Shown: positions 16,758 to 26,042 of the stretch, in pieces | How the letters are laid out: each line of letters begins with the position of its first letter | Numbering within the stretch: the stretch's first letter is position 1 | NCBI GenBank assembly: GCA_938036875.1 | Contig: CALHVX010000141.1 | Coordinates: forward strand, 1 to 37,435 | DNA: 37,435 bases | Direction: 5' to 3' | From: an uncultured Pseudomonadales bacterium | Lineage (GTDB): Bacteria; Pseudomonadota; Gammaproteobacteria; Pseudomonadales; Azotimanducaceae | Program-made: the position numbers and the translations under genes | Notes under the pieces: model-generated | Databases searched by the model: none | What the model saw: the letters and a program-made list of their open reading frames with translations, nothing else | What the model was told of the DNA's origin: nothing

Positions 16758-18602
16758 ATGAATATCTGGGTACTACCGAGCTTGGTTGCTGTTGCAATCA
16801 TAGCCGGATTAACTTTTTATGTGATCGTCAGACCACCGCCTACCCCTCTAGGGCCAAGCACCACAGCGACTCTAATTTCGGTATTGCTATTTGCGATTGG
16901 GGACACCGCCACTTACTTCAGCACTGACTACGATTCCCGTTGGCTAGCGACCAGCATCTCCTACAGCGGTGTTATGTTGGTTGGGCCAAGTTGCTTGCTA
17001 CTCGCTCACCGCTTTACTGAAGCGAGCGGTCACCCCACACCCTGGACCCATACCAAGTGGATATATCTCCCAATGCTAGTGATGGCACCACTATGGCTTG
17101 GGATGATGACCAATCCGATCCACGGTCAATTTATCACGTTAAACGCCAACACCCGCAACGAGCATCATTGGGTGTGGCACTTAACCACCTACAGTAGCTA
17201 CATTTGGGCCGCTGCCTCCTTCTTCATCTACGCAAACCTGTGCATCAAGGTAAAATCAATATCCCAACGCCGACGCATTTTAATCATGATCTTAGCGCCA
17301 GCCGTTGCTGTGGCCGGTAACCTCGCCTACTTAACGCCAGCTATAGCAATGCCGTTTGATCCAACCCCAGCGGCCTTCGCTGGTACCGGAGTTCTATTTT
17401 TTGCCGGCATCTATCGTGTCGGTTTGTTTTCGCTGAATCCAGTGGCCATGTCAGCCATCATCAACCAACAACCCAACGGGGTAGTGATTACCGACTTAGA
17501 TGGCACGCTGCTACATTGGAACGACGCGGCGGAGGTGGCGCTACGCTCACCTTTGTCAGTTGCCATTGGAAACTTCGATGCTTGGTTAAGCCCACGCTTG
17601 GCGTTTAATGATAGCAATCGGTCTTTGTCCGCTAGCGAGTTAAAAATGATTGTGGAAAATCTTGAGATCGATGCACCTACACCCAATTTTAAGCATTTGC
17701 ATCACGAGGACTGCTGGATCCAGGTTCGTGTTGACTACGTTTTATCACGCCACAATCGCAAGATTGCGCGCAACTATTTCATTCGTGATATCTCAAAATT
17801 TGTGCAAGAAGAAAACGAGCGCCGGCGGGTTGAACGTAAAATGTTTCAATCCCAGAAGCTCGAAGGCATTGGTTTGCTCGCTGGCGGCATCGCCCATGAT
17901 TTCAACAACTTGTTGATGGCAATTCGAGGTAACGCCGAATTGCTATCAGCGGATACCAAGCTTGACAACAAAGCACGCGACCGACTGCAAGTTATAGAAA
18001 CGGTTTCCGACAGAGCGGCACGGTTGACCAAAAAGCTACTAATGTACTCAGGAGATGCAATTGCCATAAAGACATCTTGCGACCTTAGCCAACTGGTAAG
18101 AGAGTCTTCCGAACTCATTCGCACTGCCCTGCTACCCAAACAACTAGCTCTGTCGTTGCAGCTAGAAGACAACTGTTTGATCGAAGGAGATGAATCGCAA
18201 CTGGAACAGGTATTGTTGAACCTCGCCATCAATGCAGCAGAAGCCTACGAAGGTAACACTGGTACGGTCACCATTCGAACCCGCATCCTAAACCCTACCC
18301 ATGAAGATCCGGGCAGGTGTCTACACAGCGTCCAAAGCCTTGATACAGACTTTGTGGTGCTGGAGGTCATCGACAACGGATGCGGGATGACTAAAGACAC
18401 AATGGATCGCATTGCCGACCCATTCTATTCCTCCAAAAGCCACGGGCGCGGCTTAGGTTTGTCAGCCGCCATGGGGATCGTACGTAGCCACAGCGGGGCT
18501 ATTTTTGTCGAAAGCGAATTGGGTGAAGGCACTCGCTTTTGCGCACTTTTTCCAAAACAGTACGCTCTCGAAACAGTCTCACAAACAGTTGAATACGCAT
18601 AA
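16758..18602 (+). CDS. 7TM-sensor histidine kinase with PAS-like linker
   Basis: A 614-residue membrane histidine kinase. ATG 16758 is chosen for its GGAGG eight bases upstream; a longer frame exists but adds a non-hydrophobic leader. About seven hydrophobic segments occupy residues 1-220, as in the 7TM histidine-kinase sensor domain. A PAS-like segment follows (IINQQPNGVVITDLDGTLLHWNDAA, about 230-250). The H box is LLAGGIAHDFNNLL, and the ATPase has N box LLNLAINAAEA, G1 DNGCGM and GRGLGLSAAMGIV. There is no receiver domain and no response regulator gene nearby, so it is an orphan kinase. It is divergent from the aldolase-like gene across 177 bp and 27 nt upstream of the deiodinase-like gene. 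It may sense the cluster's substrate, but that is inferred only from position. Confidence 0.93.
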   Translation: MNIWVLPSLVAVAIIAGLTFYVIVRPPPTPLGPSTTATLISVLLFAIGDTATYFSTDYDSRWLATSISYSGVMLVGPSCLLLAHRFTEASGHPTPWTHTKWIYLPMLVMAPLWLGMMTNPIHGQFITLNANTRNEHHWVWHLTTYSSYIWAAASFFIYANLCIKVKSISQRRRILIMILAPAVAVAGNLAYLTPAIAMPFDPTPAAFAGTGVLFFAGIYRVGLFSLNPVAMSAIINQQPNGVVITDLDGTLLHWNDAAEVALRSPLSVAIGNFDAWLSPRLAFNDSNRSLSASELKMIVENLEIDAPTPNFKHLHHEDCWIQVRVDYVLSRHNRKIARNYFIRDISKFVQEENERRRVERKMFQSQKLEGIGLLAGGIAHDFNNLLMAIRGNAELLSADTKLDNKARDRLQVIETVSDRAARLTKKLLMYSGDAIAIKTSCDLSQLVRESSELIRTALLPKQLALSLQLEDNCLIEGDESQLEQVLLNLAINAAEAYEGNTGTVTIRTRILNPTHEDPGRCLHSVQSLDTDFVVLEVIDNGCGMTKDTMDRIADPFYSSKSHGRGLGLSAAMGIVRSHSGAIFVESELGEGTRFCALFPKQYALETVSQTVEYA

Positions 18603-18629
18603 AAGCTATCACAACCCACAGGTGTTGAA

Positions 18630-19364
18630 GTGACCCAAGATACAGACACAGAAGGCTCAAATACCCTGCCCAACTTAACCCTGGACTTCGAGTACCAACC
18701 CGAGCAGCACATGATCAACACATCGCGTCTGTTCTACCAAAGTTTGCAACGTCGGCGTAGCGTAAGAGACTTTTCTACTAAACCCGTGCCAGCATCAGTT
18801 ATTCACCAAGCTTTACTTGCCGCTGGTACCGCACCTAGCGGAGCCAACCGGCAACCTTGGCATTTTGCGATCACCACCGATGCACAAGTGAAGGCAAACA
18901 TCCGAGCTGCGGCAGAGCGGGAAGAGCAAGCCTTCTATAACGATCGGGCATCCCAAGAGTGGCTAGACGCCCTGGAGCCGCTCGGCACCACTGCAAGCAA
19001 ACCTTTTCTAGAGCACGCGCCAGTGCTGATAGGAATTTTCAGCCAAAAATTTTCCTACGCCAGCGACGGGAGCCAACTAAAAAATTACTACACTTACGAG
19101 TCTGTTGGCATCGCCTGTGGGATGCTGATCGCTGCACTACACCAAGCTGGGCTTGCAACCTTAACCCACACGCCAAGCCCAATGAAATTTCTCAACAACG
19201 CATTCAATCGGCCAGCAACGGAGCGGCCTTACTTGCTATTGGTGGTGGGATACCCCAGCGAGGGTTGCACAGTACCCGCCATCGGGCGCAAAACGCTGAC
19301 GCAGATCGCATCACTAGTTGGTGAAACGGAGGACGGCTGGGACTTAGAGCAGTCCCAGCCCTAG
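18630..19364 (+). CDS. Iodotyrosine-deiodinase-like FMN reductase
   Basis: A 244-residue nitroreductase-fold flavoprotein that resembles iodotyrosine deiodinase (IYD) more than ordinary nitroreductases. The FMN phosphate-binding motif RRSVRDFS and AGTAPSGANRQPW match the IYD pattern. From memory of human IYD, the substrate-zwitterion residues Glu157, Tyr161 and Lys182 are spaced +4 and +21; here Glu99, Tyr103 and Lys124 have exactly that spacing (EEQAFY ... TTASKPFLE). The late THTPSPM supplies the Thr near flavin N5. IYDs perform reductive dehalogenation of halotyrosines, so a dehalogenase role is plausible, though not proven. The start is a GTG with a weak ribosome site. It probably shares a transcript with the sensor kinase. 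Confidence 0.85.
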   Translation: MTQDTDTEGSNTLPNLTLDFEYQPEQHMINTSRLFYQSLQRRRSVRDFSTKPVPASVIHQALLAAGTAPSGANRQPWHFAITTDAQVKANIRAAAEREEQAFYNDRASQEWLDALEPLGTTASKPFLEHAPVLIGIFSQKFSYASDGSQLKNYYTYESVGIACGMLIAALHQAGLATLTHTPSPMKFLNNAFNRPATERPYLLLVVGYPSEGCTVPAIGRKTLTQIASLVGETEDGWDLEQSQP

Positions 19365-19369
19365 ACTGG

Positions 19370-19390
19370 GCCGCTGGATAATCCAGCGGC
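19370..19390. terminator. Hairpin between convergent genes, likely bidirectional terminator
   Basis: A perfect 9-bp, G+C-rich stem (GCCGCTGGA / TCCAGCGGC) closes a 3-base loop (TAA). It sits 5 bases after the deiodinase-like stop and 13 bases before the 3' end of the convergent TonB receptor gene. Only short T-runs flank it, so it is a terminator by position and stem strength rather than by a U-tract. Confidence 0.65.
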
Positions 19391-19403
19391 TTGGAACAAA
19401 CAT

Positions 19404-21575
19404 CTAGTCTTCGAAGCTATAGCTAACTTCTAAACCGTAGGTTCGCGGTGCGCGCGTTGCGGCATAGGTCCACAAGCCGGCTACATCAAAGCCTATGCCG
19501 TAGCCGTCTTCTTCGGTTAGGTTGTGACCAAACATGCTGACCTGGAACTTGTTGATCGCAAAGTTGACCGATGCGTTGACCAAGTGCTGGGTGTCATTGC
19601 TAACTTCGGGTTTGTTCGCAAAATCCACCTCGTGCTCACCTATGTAGTGGTAACCGAGCATGGCCCAAAGGCGGCCATTTTCTAGTTGCCACTCGTAAGT
19701 TGCGCTAGCGGCACCAGTTACATCCGGTGCTCGACGAATCTCTAGGTTAGATAGGTCCTGCAAACCCGCCGCTGTCACAAACTCAAAATCATCGTACTCC
19801 GCATCAAGGAAACCGATGTTTGCTCTTAGGCTTAACGCTGCCGTTGGGTAGTAAAGCACATCTAGCTCAATCCCTTGCATGGTTGCGGTAGAGGCATTGG
19901 TCACCAATGTCACCTGACCGGTACCGCTGGTCGCAGAAGGTAGCTGCAGCTCTTCCTGCTTATCTTCGTAGTCCATGACAAAGATTGCACCATTGATGCG
20001 CAAGCGGTTGTCGAGCCATTCAGACTTAAAGCCGATTTCAAAGTTGTCCACCGTTTCTTGATCATAAGGTGTGGTTGCGGTTTCAACGCTATCTACCCGT
20101 CCGTTAAAGCCACCCGATCGATAACCCACTGAATAGGAACCGTACACCATGGCATCATCACTGATGGCATAGCGAAGGCCTACCTTAGGGGTGAATTCTG
20201 ACCAGTCATCGTCAGCGGTTGCAGTGACAATACCTGCTTGAGCGGTGTCTTTTTCATCCCTGGTATAGCGACCGCCAAGGGTTAACGTCAGCTGATCTGT
20301 TAGGTCGTAGTCACCTTCAAAAAACAACGCAACAGACTCGGTTTCTTGCATAGAGGTTTGCGGTAAATCTAGCACGGTGTTGGGGACAGCAAAGCCAATA
20401 AAACTACGTAAGCGAATCTCGTACTCCGATTCCCAAAAATAGATGCCTGCCGTTCCGCGCAGCTTGCCATCACCATCAAAGGTTAATCGCAGCTCGTGGG
20501 TTTTTTGCTCGTACTCCGCCGGCCGTGACGTGTGGAACAACAAAGGTGGCGCCGCATCGAAGTCGGTCAACACTTTCTCTTCGGTTTCCCAGGAACCAAA
20601 AATGTAGTCTAAGCGCAACGAGTCAGAGATATCCCAGCGCGCCTCTAATATGTGGGTGTCCGCATCAAAGCTGGCATCATCAGGGCCCACTAAATCTTGT
20701 GCGGTTTTGTAGCGGTCTCCGGAGATGGGTGTATTAAGATCTGGTGAGCAAAAACCAAAAGCATCACAAAATAATTGGCCAGGCTGACCAACGTTAAGCA
20801 ACGGTGGCGTGTCTTGATCCGTGCGCTCGATTTGCGCCGTGTACTCAAGCTCTAAGGTATCGGTAGCATCAAATAGAAGATTCACCCCAACCGATTGGTA
20901 CTCAATACGGCCTTCGTCCCGGCCAGTATTGATGTTGTCGTAGTAACCTTCGCCTTGGTCGTCATAGCTGCCGGTCAGCTTTACTGCGAGCCTTTCGCCA
21001 ACACCAAAGTTCAACAAGCCATCAATGCGAGTGGTGTCATAGTTCCCTACAGAGGCGCGAATCTTACCGCCCAGCTCACCAGTGGGTGTTGAACGGCGTA
21101 GGTTAATGACACCACCAATGGTGTTACGACCAAACAAAGTACCCTGAGGGCCTCGCAGAACTTCGACACCCTCTAGGTCGATGGCCTTAGTGATACCGCC
21201 TGTCATGGTACCTAGGAAAATACCATCAACCACTACACCCACAGCAGGATCAAAGTTTTTCTCAACTTCAGAAACACCGATGCCGCGAATATAGGCTGCT
21301 GCAACCCCTCCTGGCCCTTGAGCTGTATCGTCCAGCACCAAGTTCGGGGAGACATAAACTAGGTCGCGCATATCTCGCGCAAAGTTATCTTCTATCTCTT
21401 GCGGTCCAAGGGCGCTGACCGAAATGCCAACATCTTGAATATTCTCTTCACGTTTGCGTGCGGTAACCACAATCTCTTCTATGGCGCGCGCCCCGTCTTC
21501 GGCAACGGCTGCCGGCGCGACAATGCTGGTGGCTAGCAAGCCCGCAGCAACCACTGTGTTTATCCGTTTGCTCAT
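19404..21575 (-). CDS. TonB-dependent outer-membrane receptor
   Basis: A 723-residue outer-membrane transporter driven by TonB/ExbBD. The signal peptide is clear (VVAAGLLATSIVAPAAVAED). The TonB box EEIVVTARKREENIQDV leads into the plug domain (VSPNLVLDD, YIRGIGVSEV, VEVLRGPQGTLFGRNTIGGVINL). The remaining residues form the 22-strand barrel, with NFEIGFKSEWLDNRLRINGAIFVMDYEDKQEE and the terminal strand RTYGLEVSYSFED. It belongs to the FecA/CirA-like group without an N-terminal signalling domain. ATG 21575 has AAGGGGAGAG upstream. Receptors of this type often import hydrophobic or aromatic substrates in marine and sphingomonad catabolic clusters; the ligand here is unknown. Confidence 0.96.
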   Translation of the reverse strand: MSKRINTVVAAGLLATSIVAPAAVAEDGARAIEEIVVTARKREENIQDVGISVSALGPQEIEDNFARDMRDLVYVSPNLVLDDTAQGPGGVAAAYIRGIGVSEVEKNFDPAVGVVVDGIFLGTMTGGITKAIDLEGVEVLRGPQGTLFGRNTIGGVINLRRSTPTGELGGKIRASVGNYDTTRIDGLLNFGVGERLAVKLTGSYDDQGEGYYDNINTGRDEGRIEYQSVGVNLLFDATDTLELEYTAQIERTDQDTPPLLNVGQPGQLFCDAFGFCSPDLNTPISGDRYKTAQDLVGPDDASFDADTHILEARWDISDSLRLDYIFGSWETEEKVLTDFDAAPPLLFHTSRPAEYEQKTHELRLTFDGDGKLRGTAGIYFWESEYEIRLRSFIGFAVPNTVLDLPQTSMQETESVALFFEGDYDLTDQLTLTLGGRYTRDEKDTAQAGIVTATADDDWSEFTPKVGLRYAISDDAMVYGSYSVGYRSGGFNGRVDSVETATTPYDQETVDNFEIGFKSEWLDNRLRINGAIFVMDYEDKQEELQLPSATSGTGQVTLVTNASTATMQGIELDVLYYPTAALSLRANIGFLDAEYDDFEFVTAAGLQDLSNLEIRRAPDVTGAASATYEWQLENGRLWAMLGYHYIGEHEVDFANKPEVSNDTQHLVNASVNFAINKFQVSMFGHNLTEEDGYGIGFDVAGLWTYAATRAPRTYGLEVSYSFED

Positions 21576-21717
21576 CTCTCTCCCCTTAGCGATTGGGCAC
21601 CAGACGTCGTATTTCTAGTGCTTGTTATCGTTTTCTAGCAAAGAGTATCGAAGCACAAAGCCACCGGGCAAGCAAGCGAGTGACAGGGCCGCGAACGAAG
21701 GCAAGGCGAGCTTGGCG

Positions 21718-21927
21718 CTAGTCTTCAACCGCAATACGGTGATGAACCACTTGAGGCCCACCGATCCAGCCGCACAGATGTGGATCGCATTCACGCAACT
21801 CACCCTCAAGCCAACGACCTTCCGAGCTAAACAACCCCGACTCACCCTTAGCAGTGGTCACACGCACATTGCCAGCGCCATCTTGCTCGTAAAGCGCCTT
21901 ATCAAAAGGATGCAACATACCTTTCAT
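21718..21927 (-). CDS. Small protein translationally coupled to the Rieske oxygenase
   Basis: A 69-residue protein whose ATG overlaps the stop of the Rieske gene (ATGA), a strong sign of coupled translation. I do not recognise a named family. The sequence is compact and unlikely to be random: GNVRVTTAKGESGLFSSEGRWLEGELRECDPHLCGWIGG. It has two cysteines (RECDPHLCGW) and several aromatic residues, no signal peptide and no membrane segment, and reads as a small beta-rich domain. By position it could be a small subunit, stabiliser or chaperone of the oxygenase; this is inferred. It is far too small to be a normal dioxygenase beta subunit (about 160-190 residues). Confidence 0.8.
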   Translation of the reverse strand: MKGMLHPFDKALYEQDGAGNVRVTTAKGESGLFSSEGRWLEGELRECDPHLCGWIGGPQVVHHRIAVED

Positions 21928-23270
21928 GATTCTTGCTCCAACCAGCGATCTAACATGTCGTTAAACCAACGAACCTTGGCCTCTTGGTAACCGGCTAGAG
22001 TTACCCCAGGTTTGCGCGTCATCTCTAGCCCAATCTGCACCCGCTCCATGTTGAATACATCTTGATCAAACACTTTGCCCAGCAAACCTAAGTCGCTGGC
22101 GTCGGTCCAAGACTGATCAACACCTAAATGCAGCGTTTTAGCTGGCGGCGGACGTTCACCTTCGAATGGGGCCAATAAAAACACTTCCATAATGGAGCTG
22201 CGATGATCATTTCCGTTTGGTCGAAAACGGTAAACAATGCGATTAAAGCCACCCCAAGGATGGAAGTTAGGAAACAAGGTGTAGTCAATGTTGTCGATGA
22301 ACTCAGCATCGCTCCATTCGTCCACCAAACCACCAACCACCGGACGCCAGCGCTCGCGAGCTGAATCTGCCGCGGACAGACGTGCCGTGGTGCCTTCAAC
22401 AGACCAAGGTGCATCCATATCCTCGCGAATATCTAACATGTAGCGCAGTATTTCGGGCTCGCTGGGCTCCCACTCCAGCAAAGGGCTTGGCGTACCACCC
22501 GGGGTAATGACGCGCGAAAAGGTGTCCCAAACATCAACCTGGCTATTGGTGTCACCTAGGTAGGGGAGCGTTTGTGGGTGCGTGGCATTCACATGAAAGG
22601 CTTCGCTGAATGCTTCTTGGGCAATCTTCCAATTAGCACTGATCTCTTTCGACACATGAGCTTGAACGTACCGCTCACCCAGCTTCCAGCGGTCAAAATG
22701 CTCTGGCATAGTGCTGAGAAATTCATCTAAAGAACCCGCCTGGGGATCTGGATTGATAAAGACAAAACCATCCCACACGCCCACCTGCGCTTCGGGCAGC
22801 GAAAACTCCGAAGCCACAATTTGAGGAAAGTCCCAGCGCGCCGGAATGTCTTTGAGCGTGCCGTTGGTTTCCCAGGCAAAGCCATGAAAAGGACAACGTA
22901 TCTCGCTGCAACGACCATCGTACTGCTTGAGTTGTCGACCTCGGTGCAAGCAAGCGTTCACAAAACTCTTGATGCTGCCATCGGTGGTGCGAATAACAAT
23001 GTACGACTGATGGCCAATTTCATACAACACATAGTCTCCCGCCTCGGGGATATGCTCCTCCCGGCAGGCAAACTGCCAGACTTTGGACCACAGGTGGGCC
23101 ATCTCGCGCTCATGAAAATCGGCGGAGATATAACGGTCGATGGATACGTCGGTAAGCTCACGCGGCGCTGGAGACTCCAAGCGCAACACATCAGGCACCT
23201 GATGCGTATCGGTATCCAAAAGTTCTTGGTATGAAATCCCTGGGGATCGTAGCTCTTGAGACTTTGCCAT
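21924..23270 (-). CDS. Rieske ring-hydroxylating oxygenase, alpha subunit
   Basis: A 448-residue non-heme iron oxygenase. The Rieske [2Fe-2S] ligands are Cys107-x-His109 (NACLHRG) and Cys126-x2-His129 (IRCPFHGF). The catalytic iron site is His226 and His231 (EAFSEAFHVNATHPQ) with Asp404 (FDQDVFNMERVQ), the usual 2-His-1-carboxylate triad. ATG 23270 has AGGAGGT at ideal spacing. It is followed by an overlapping 69-residue gene, and no ferredoxin, reductase or normal beta subunit is present in the window. Members of this alpha-only group act on aromatic acids, steroids or quaternary amines; the substrate here is unassigned. It is probably co-transcribed with the nitronate-monooxygenase-like gene 52 nt upstream. 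Confidence 0.95.
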   Translation of the reverse strand: MAKSQELRSPGISYQELLDTDTHQVPDVLRLESPAPRELTDVSIDRYISADFHEREMAHLWSKVWQFACREEHIPEAGDYVLYEIGHQSYIVIRTTDGSIKSFVNACLHRGRQLKQYDGRCSEIRCPFHGFAWETNGTLKDIPARWDFPQIVASEFSLPEAQVGVWDGFVFINPDPQAGSLDEFLSTMPEHFDRWKLGERYVQAHVSKEISANWKIAQEAFSEAFHVNATHPQTLPYLGDTNSQVDVWDTFSRVITPGGTPSPLLEWEPSEPEILRYMLDIREDMDAPWSVEGTTARLSAADSARERWRPVVGGLVDEWSDAEFIDNIDYTLFPNFHPWGGFNRIVYRFRPNGNDHRSSIMEVFLLAPFEGERPPPAKTLHLGVDQSWTDASDLGLLGKVFDQDVFNMERVQIGLEMTRKPGVTLAGYQEAKVRWFNDMLDRWLEQES

Positions 23271-23322
23271 GCTTTACCTCCTGTTGCTCATTATCTGTAA
23301 CCTGCCGGTCGACAGGCAGCAA

Positions 23323-24297
23323 CTAAGCTGCAAAACCGGCTAGTCGTTGCTTAATAATGGCATCGGCTTCACTCATGATGCGATCAATCAACTGTGCAAC
23401 CGTTGGCACATCGTAGATTAAACCCGCCACCATACCGCAAGACCAAGCACCGGAATCCATCGCACCTTCTGTCATGACCTTGGGGTACACACCGGCCACC
23501 TCGTTAGCAATGTCTTCGAATTTGAGCTTCGAACCTAACTCTGCTTCTTTCTCCAGCAAACGCTCTACAGCAGGATTGACCAGCACGCGCTCAGTATTTC
23601 GCAGCGGACGCATCACCAAACGGGTGTCCAGCTCGCTGGCAGCAACCAACGCCTGCTTTACGTTTTCGTGTACCGGCGCTTCTTGGGTCGCAATAAAACG
23701 CGTACCCATATTAATGCCGTCAGCGCCCATGGCTAAAGAGGCAACTAGGGAACGTGCGTCCGCTTGGCCACCGGAGGCAACAAAGGGAATACTTAACTCA
23801 TCCGCAGCGCGGGGTAGCAACACAAAGTTGGTCACATCATCTTCACCCGGGTGACCACCACACTCAAATCCGTCAACGGATACCGCATCACACCCGATCT
23901 GCTCAGCCTTCAACGAATGGCGAACCGAGGTGCACTTATGGATCACCTTAATGTTCGCGTCTTTGAGCTGAGGCAACCACTTGGCTGGATTGTTACCCGC
24001 AGTCTCCACAACCTTAACGCCACTTTCAACAATCGCATCCACCAAGCCTGGATAATCTGGAGGCGTTACCGACGGCAAGAAGGTTAGATTGACCCCAAAC
24101 GGCTTGTCGGTCATCGCTTGGCAACGCTTAATCTCAGCCGTCAGCTTCTCTGGCGTGCCTTGTGTTAACCCGGTAATGATGCCTAGCCCACCGGCGTTGG
24201 AAACCGCCGCTGCCATCTCGGCTAGCCCTACATAGTGCATACCGCCTTGGATAATGGGGTGCTCTATACCAAACAGCTCTGTGATTTTGGTTTTCAT
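23323..24297 (-). CDS. Nitronate monooxygenase-family FMN enzyme
   Basis: A 324-residue TIM-barrel flavoprotein of the nitronate monooxygenase/2-nitropropane dioxygenase family. Visible are IEHPIIQGGMHYVGLAEMAAAVSNAGGLGIITG at the N-terminus, the FMN-binding VASGGQADARSLVASLAMGADGINMGTRF, and VDGFECGGHPGEDD, which holds the candidate catalytic histidine. Proteins of this type in acyl-CoA catabolic clusters often act not on nitronates but on CoA-linked enoyl or ring intermediates (for example IpdC in cholesterol breakdown), so the reaction is uncertain. The start has AAGGGA at good spacing. It lies between the Rieske and acyl-CoA synthetase genes on the same strand. Confidence 0.9.
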   Translation of the reverse strand: MKTKITELFGIEHPIIQGGMHYVGLAEMAAAVSNAGGLGIITGLTQGTPEKLTAEIKRCQAMTDKPFGVNLTFLPSVTPPDYPGLVDAIVESGVKVVETAGNNPAKWLPQLKDANIKVIHKCTSVRHSLKAEQIGCDAVSVDGFECGGHPGEDDVTNFVLLPRAADELSIPFVASGGQADARSLVASLAMGADGINMGTRFIATQEAPVHENVKQALVAASELDTRLVMRPLRNTERVLVNPAVERLLEKEAELGSKLKFEDIANEVAGVYPKVMTEGAMDSGAWSCGMVAGLIYDVPTVAQLIDRIMSEADAIIKQRLAGFAA

Positions 24298-24400
24298 TGG
24301 TAATCCCTTCTTTATGGTTAGATTTTTATTATTAGATGTTTACGAGTCGGTTTTTTTAACTCGAAGTGTAGCTGTTAGTTGGGGTTATAGCAGTTAACCA

Positions 24401-25936
24401 CTAACGCGAAGGCCAATACTCGTCTCGCACTTTATTTTTGTAGAGTTTACCCGTAGGTAGCCTGGGCAAAGCATCGGTAAAATCCACGCTACGCGGCACC
24501 ATGTAAGCTGCAACTTTATCTCGCGTGAAGTCAATTAGCTGCTGCGCTAAATCATCCGACGCAAGCGCTTCCGGCATGAGCTCAACCACCGCTTTGACCT
24601 CTTCACCAAAGTCTTCATGGGGAACACCAATCACCGCCACATCCGCAACCGCCGGGTGCAACACCAACGCATTCTCAATCGCTTGGGGGTAGATATTGAC
24701 GCCACCCGAGATAATCATAAAACTCTTGCGGTCAGTAAGAAACAGATACCCATCTGTATCCACGTATCCAACATCACCCAAAGCTGTCCAATTAGGGTGC
24801 TTGGGGTGCTGCGCTTTTTTCGTTTTGGTTGGGTCGTTGTGATATTGGAAGGGGACAACGTCACGTTCAAAATAGACTAGCCCTTCTTTGCCGGGCGGCA
24901 ACTCTTGATCATCGTCATCACAGATACGCAGCTTGCCAATTCGCGCCCTCCCCACTGAACCCGGTTTGGCAAGCCACTCGCTAGAATCGATCACCGTTGT
25001 GCCATTGCCTTCTGAACCGGCGTAGTATTCCAGCAGTATTGGTCCCCACCATTCAATCATCTGGCGCTTCACCTCTACCGGACAAGGCGCCGCAGCATGC
25101 AGTGCAAGCTTGTGGCTCGACAGGTCAAACTGCAGACGCTCGGCTTCTGTCAGTTTCAACATGCGCACAAACATCGTTGGCACCCATTGGCTGTGGGTAA
25201 TCCGATAGTGCTCGATATAACCTAAAGCTTGAAGTACATCAAACCGTGGCATCATAACTACCGTGCCACCCAAGCTTAGAACGCCCATACAGTGACCCAA
25301 GGGTGCAGCGTGGTAAATGGGCGCAGGCGACAGATAGACGGCATGTTCGTCCATTCCATAGCCACGTAGCCGTGCGTTGATGTACATACCATCGGCCATA
25401 GGGGCCGCTGGTTCGTTGCGCAAGATCCCTTTGGGGCGCCCAGTGGTTCCTGAGCTATAGAACATAACTTGGCCACGCGGTTCTTGTGCTAAAGGGGTGG
25501 TCGGCAGAGTGGATTGCAATGCATCAAGATCTTGGTAACCCGTGCAGCCACCATCGACAACAAATTTGCCGGGACAGTTAGGTGTCAATTGTGCCAACGG
25601 CACCGCAACGGCGCTCATGTAGCTAGAGACAAACAACGCTTGCGCACCAGAATCATTGACCACATAGGCGGCCTCGTCTGGAGTGAAGTAGCGATTTATT
25701 GGGGTGATAACCAGTCCAGACCGAACCGCGCCCCAAATGATTTCGAAGTAGCGGAGGTTGTTTTCCATGAAGATGGCAACATGGTCCCCAGGGCGCAAAC
25801 CTTGTTGCCAAAGCAGTTGAGCAATTTGGTTAGAACGTTGATCAAGGCTTTGGTAGTCGAGTTGTTGGTCGGTCCCAGCAATGACAACGGCGGGCTTGGT
25901 GGGTTGCTGCTGTGCAAGACTTCCTGGGTACGCCAT
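24401..25936 (-). CDS. AMP-forming acyl-CoA synthetase
   Basis: An adenylate-forming CoA ligase of about 511 residues that activates a carboxylic acid to its acyl-CoA. The P-loop motif is MFYSSGTTGRPKGI, followed by EYYAGSEGNGTTV. Then come ALGDVGYVDTDGYLFLTDRKSFMIISGGVNIYP (the A8 hinge) and the C-terminal LPRLPTGKLYKNKVRDEY with the catalytic lysine. The start is uncertain: ATG 25936 is chosen, while an in-frame TTG at 25945 lies three bases after AGGAG and is also possible. It is the first gene of the minus-strand group 25936-19404 and the likely entry step to the CoA pathway. Substrate class cannot be read from the sequence. Confidence 0.94.
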   Translation of the reverse strand: MAYPGSLAQQQPTKPAVVIAGTDQQLDYQSLDQRSNQIAQLLWQQGLRPGDHVAIFMENNLRYFEIIWGAVRSGLVITPINRYFTPDEAAYVVNDSGAQALFVSSYMSAVAVPLAQLTPNCPGKFVVDGGCTGYQDLDALQSTLPTTPLAQEPRGQVMFYSSGTTGRPKGILRNEPAAPMADGMYINARLRGYGMDEHAVYLSPAPIYHAAPLGHCMGVLSLGGTVVMMPRFDVLQALGYIEHYRITHSQWVPTMFVRMLKLTEAERLQFDLSSHKLALHAAAPCPVEVKRQMIEWWGPILLEYYAGSEGNGTTVIDSSEWLAKPGSVGRARIGKLRICDDDDQELPPGKEGLVYFERDVVPFQYHNDPTKTKKAQHPKHPNWTALGDVGYVDTDGYLFLTDRKSFMIISGGVNIYPQAIENALVLHPAVADVAVIGVPHEDFGEEVKAVVELMPEALASDDLAQQLIDFTRDKVAAYMVPRSVDFTDALPRLPTGKLYKNKVRDEYWPSR

Positions 25937-26042
25937 ACCGAGCAACTGCTCCTACATAATTCATCGATTTAAGTCCCAAACTATACCACCGTACAGAATT
26001 GATCGAGCAATACTGGTGAAGGTCGGTCATACTAAGCTTGTG

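Noticed and set aside
24298-24400. Intrinsic terminator after the acyl-CoA synthetase gene
   Set aside because: The CGAGT/ACTCG stem has its T-run in the loop rather than after the stem, and on the coding strand the run is A.
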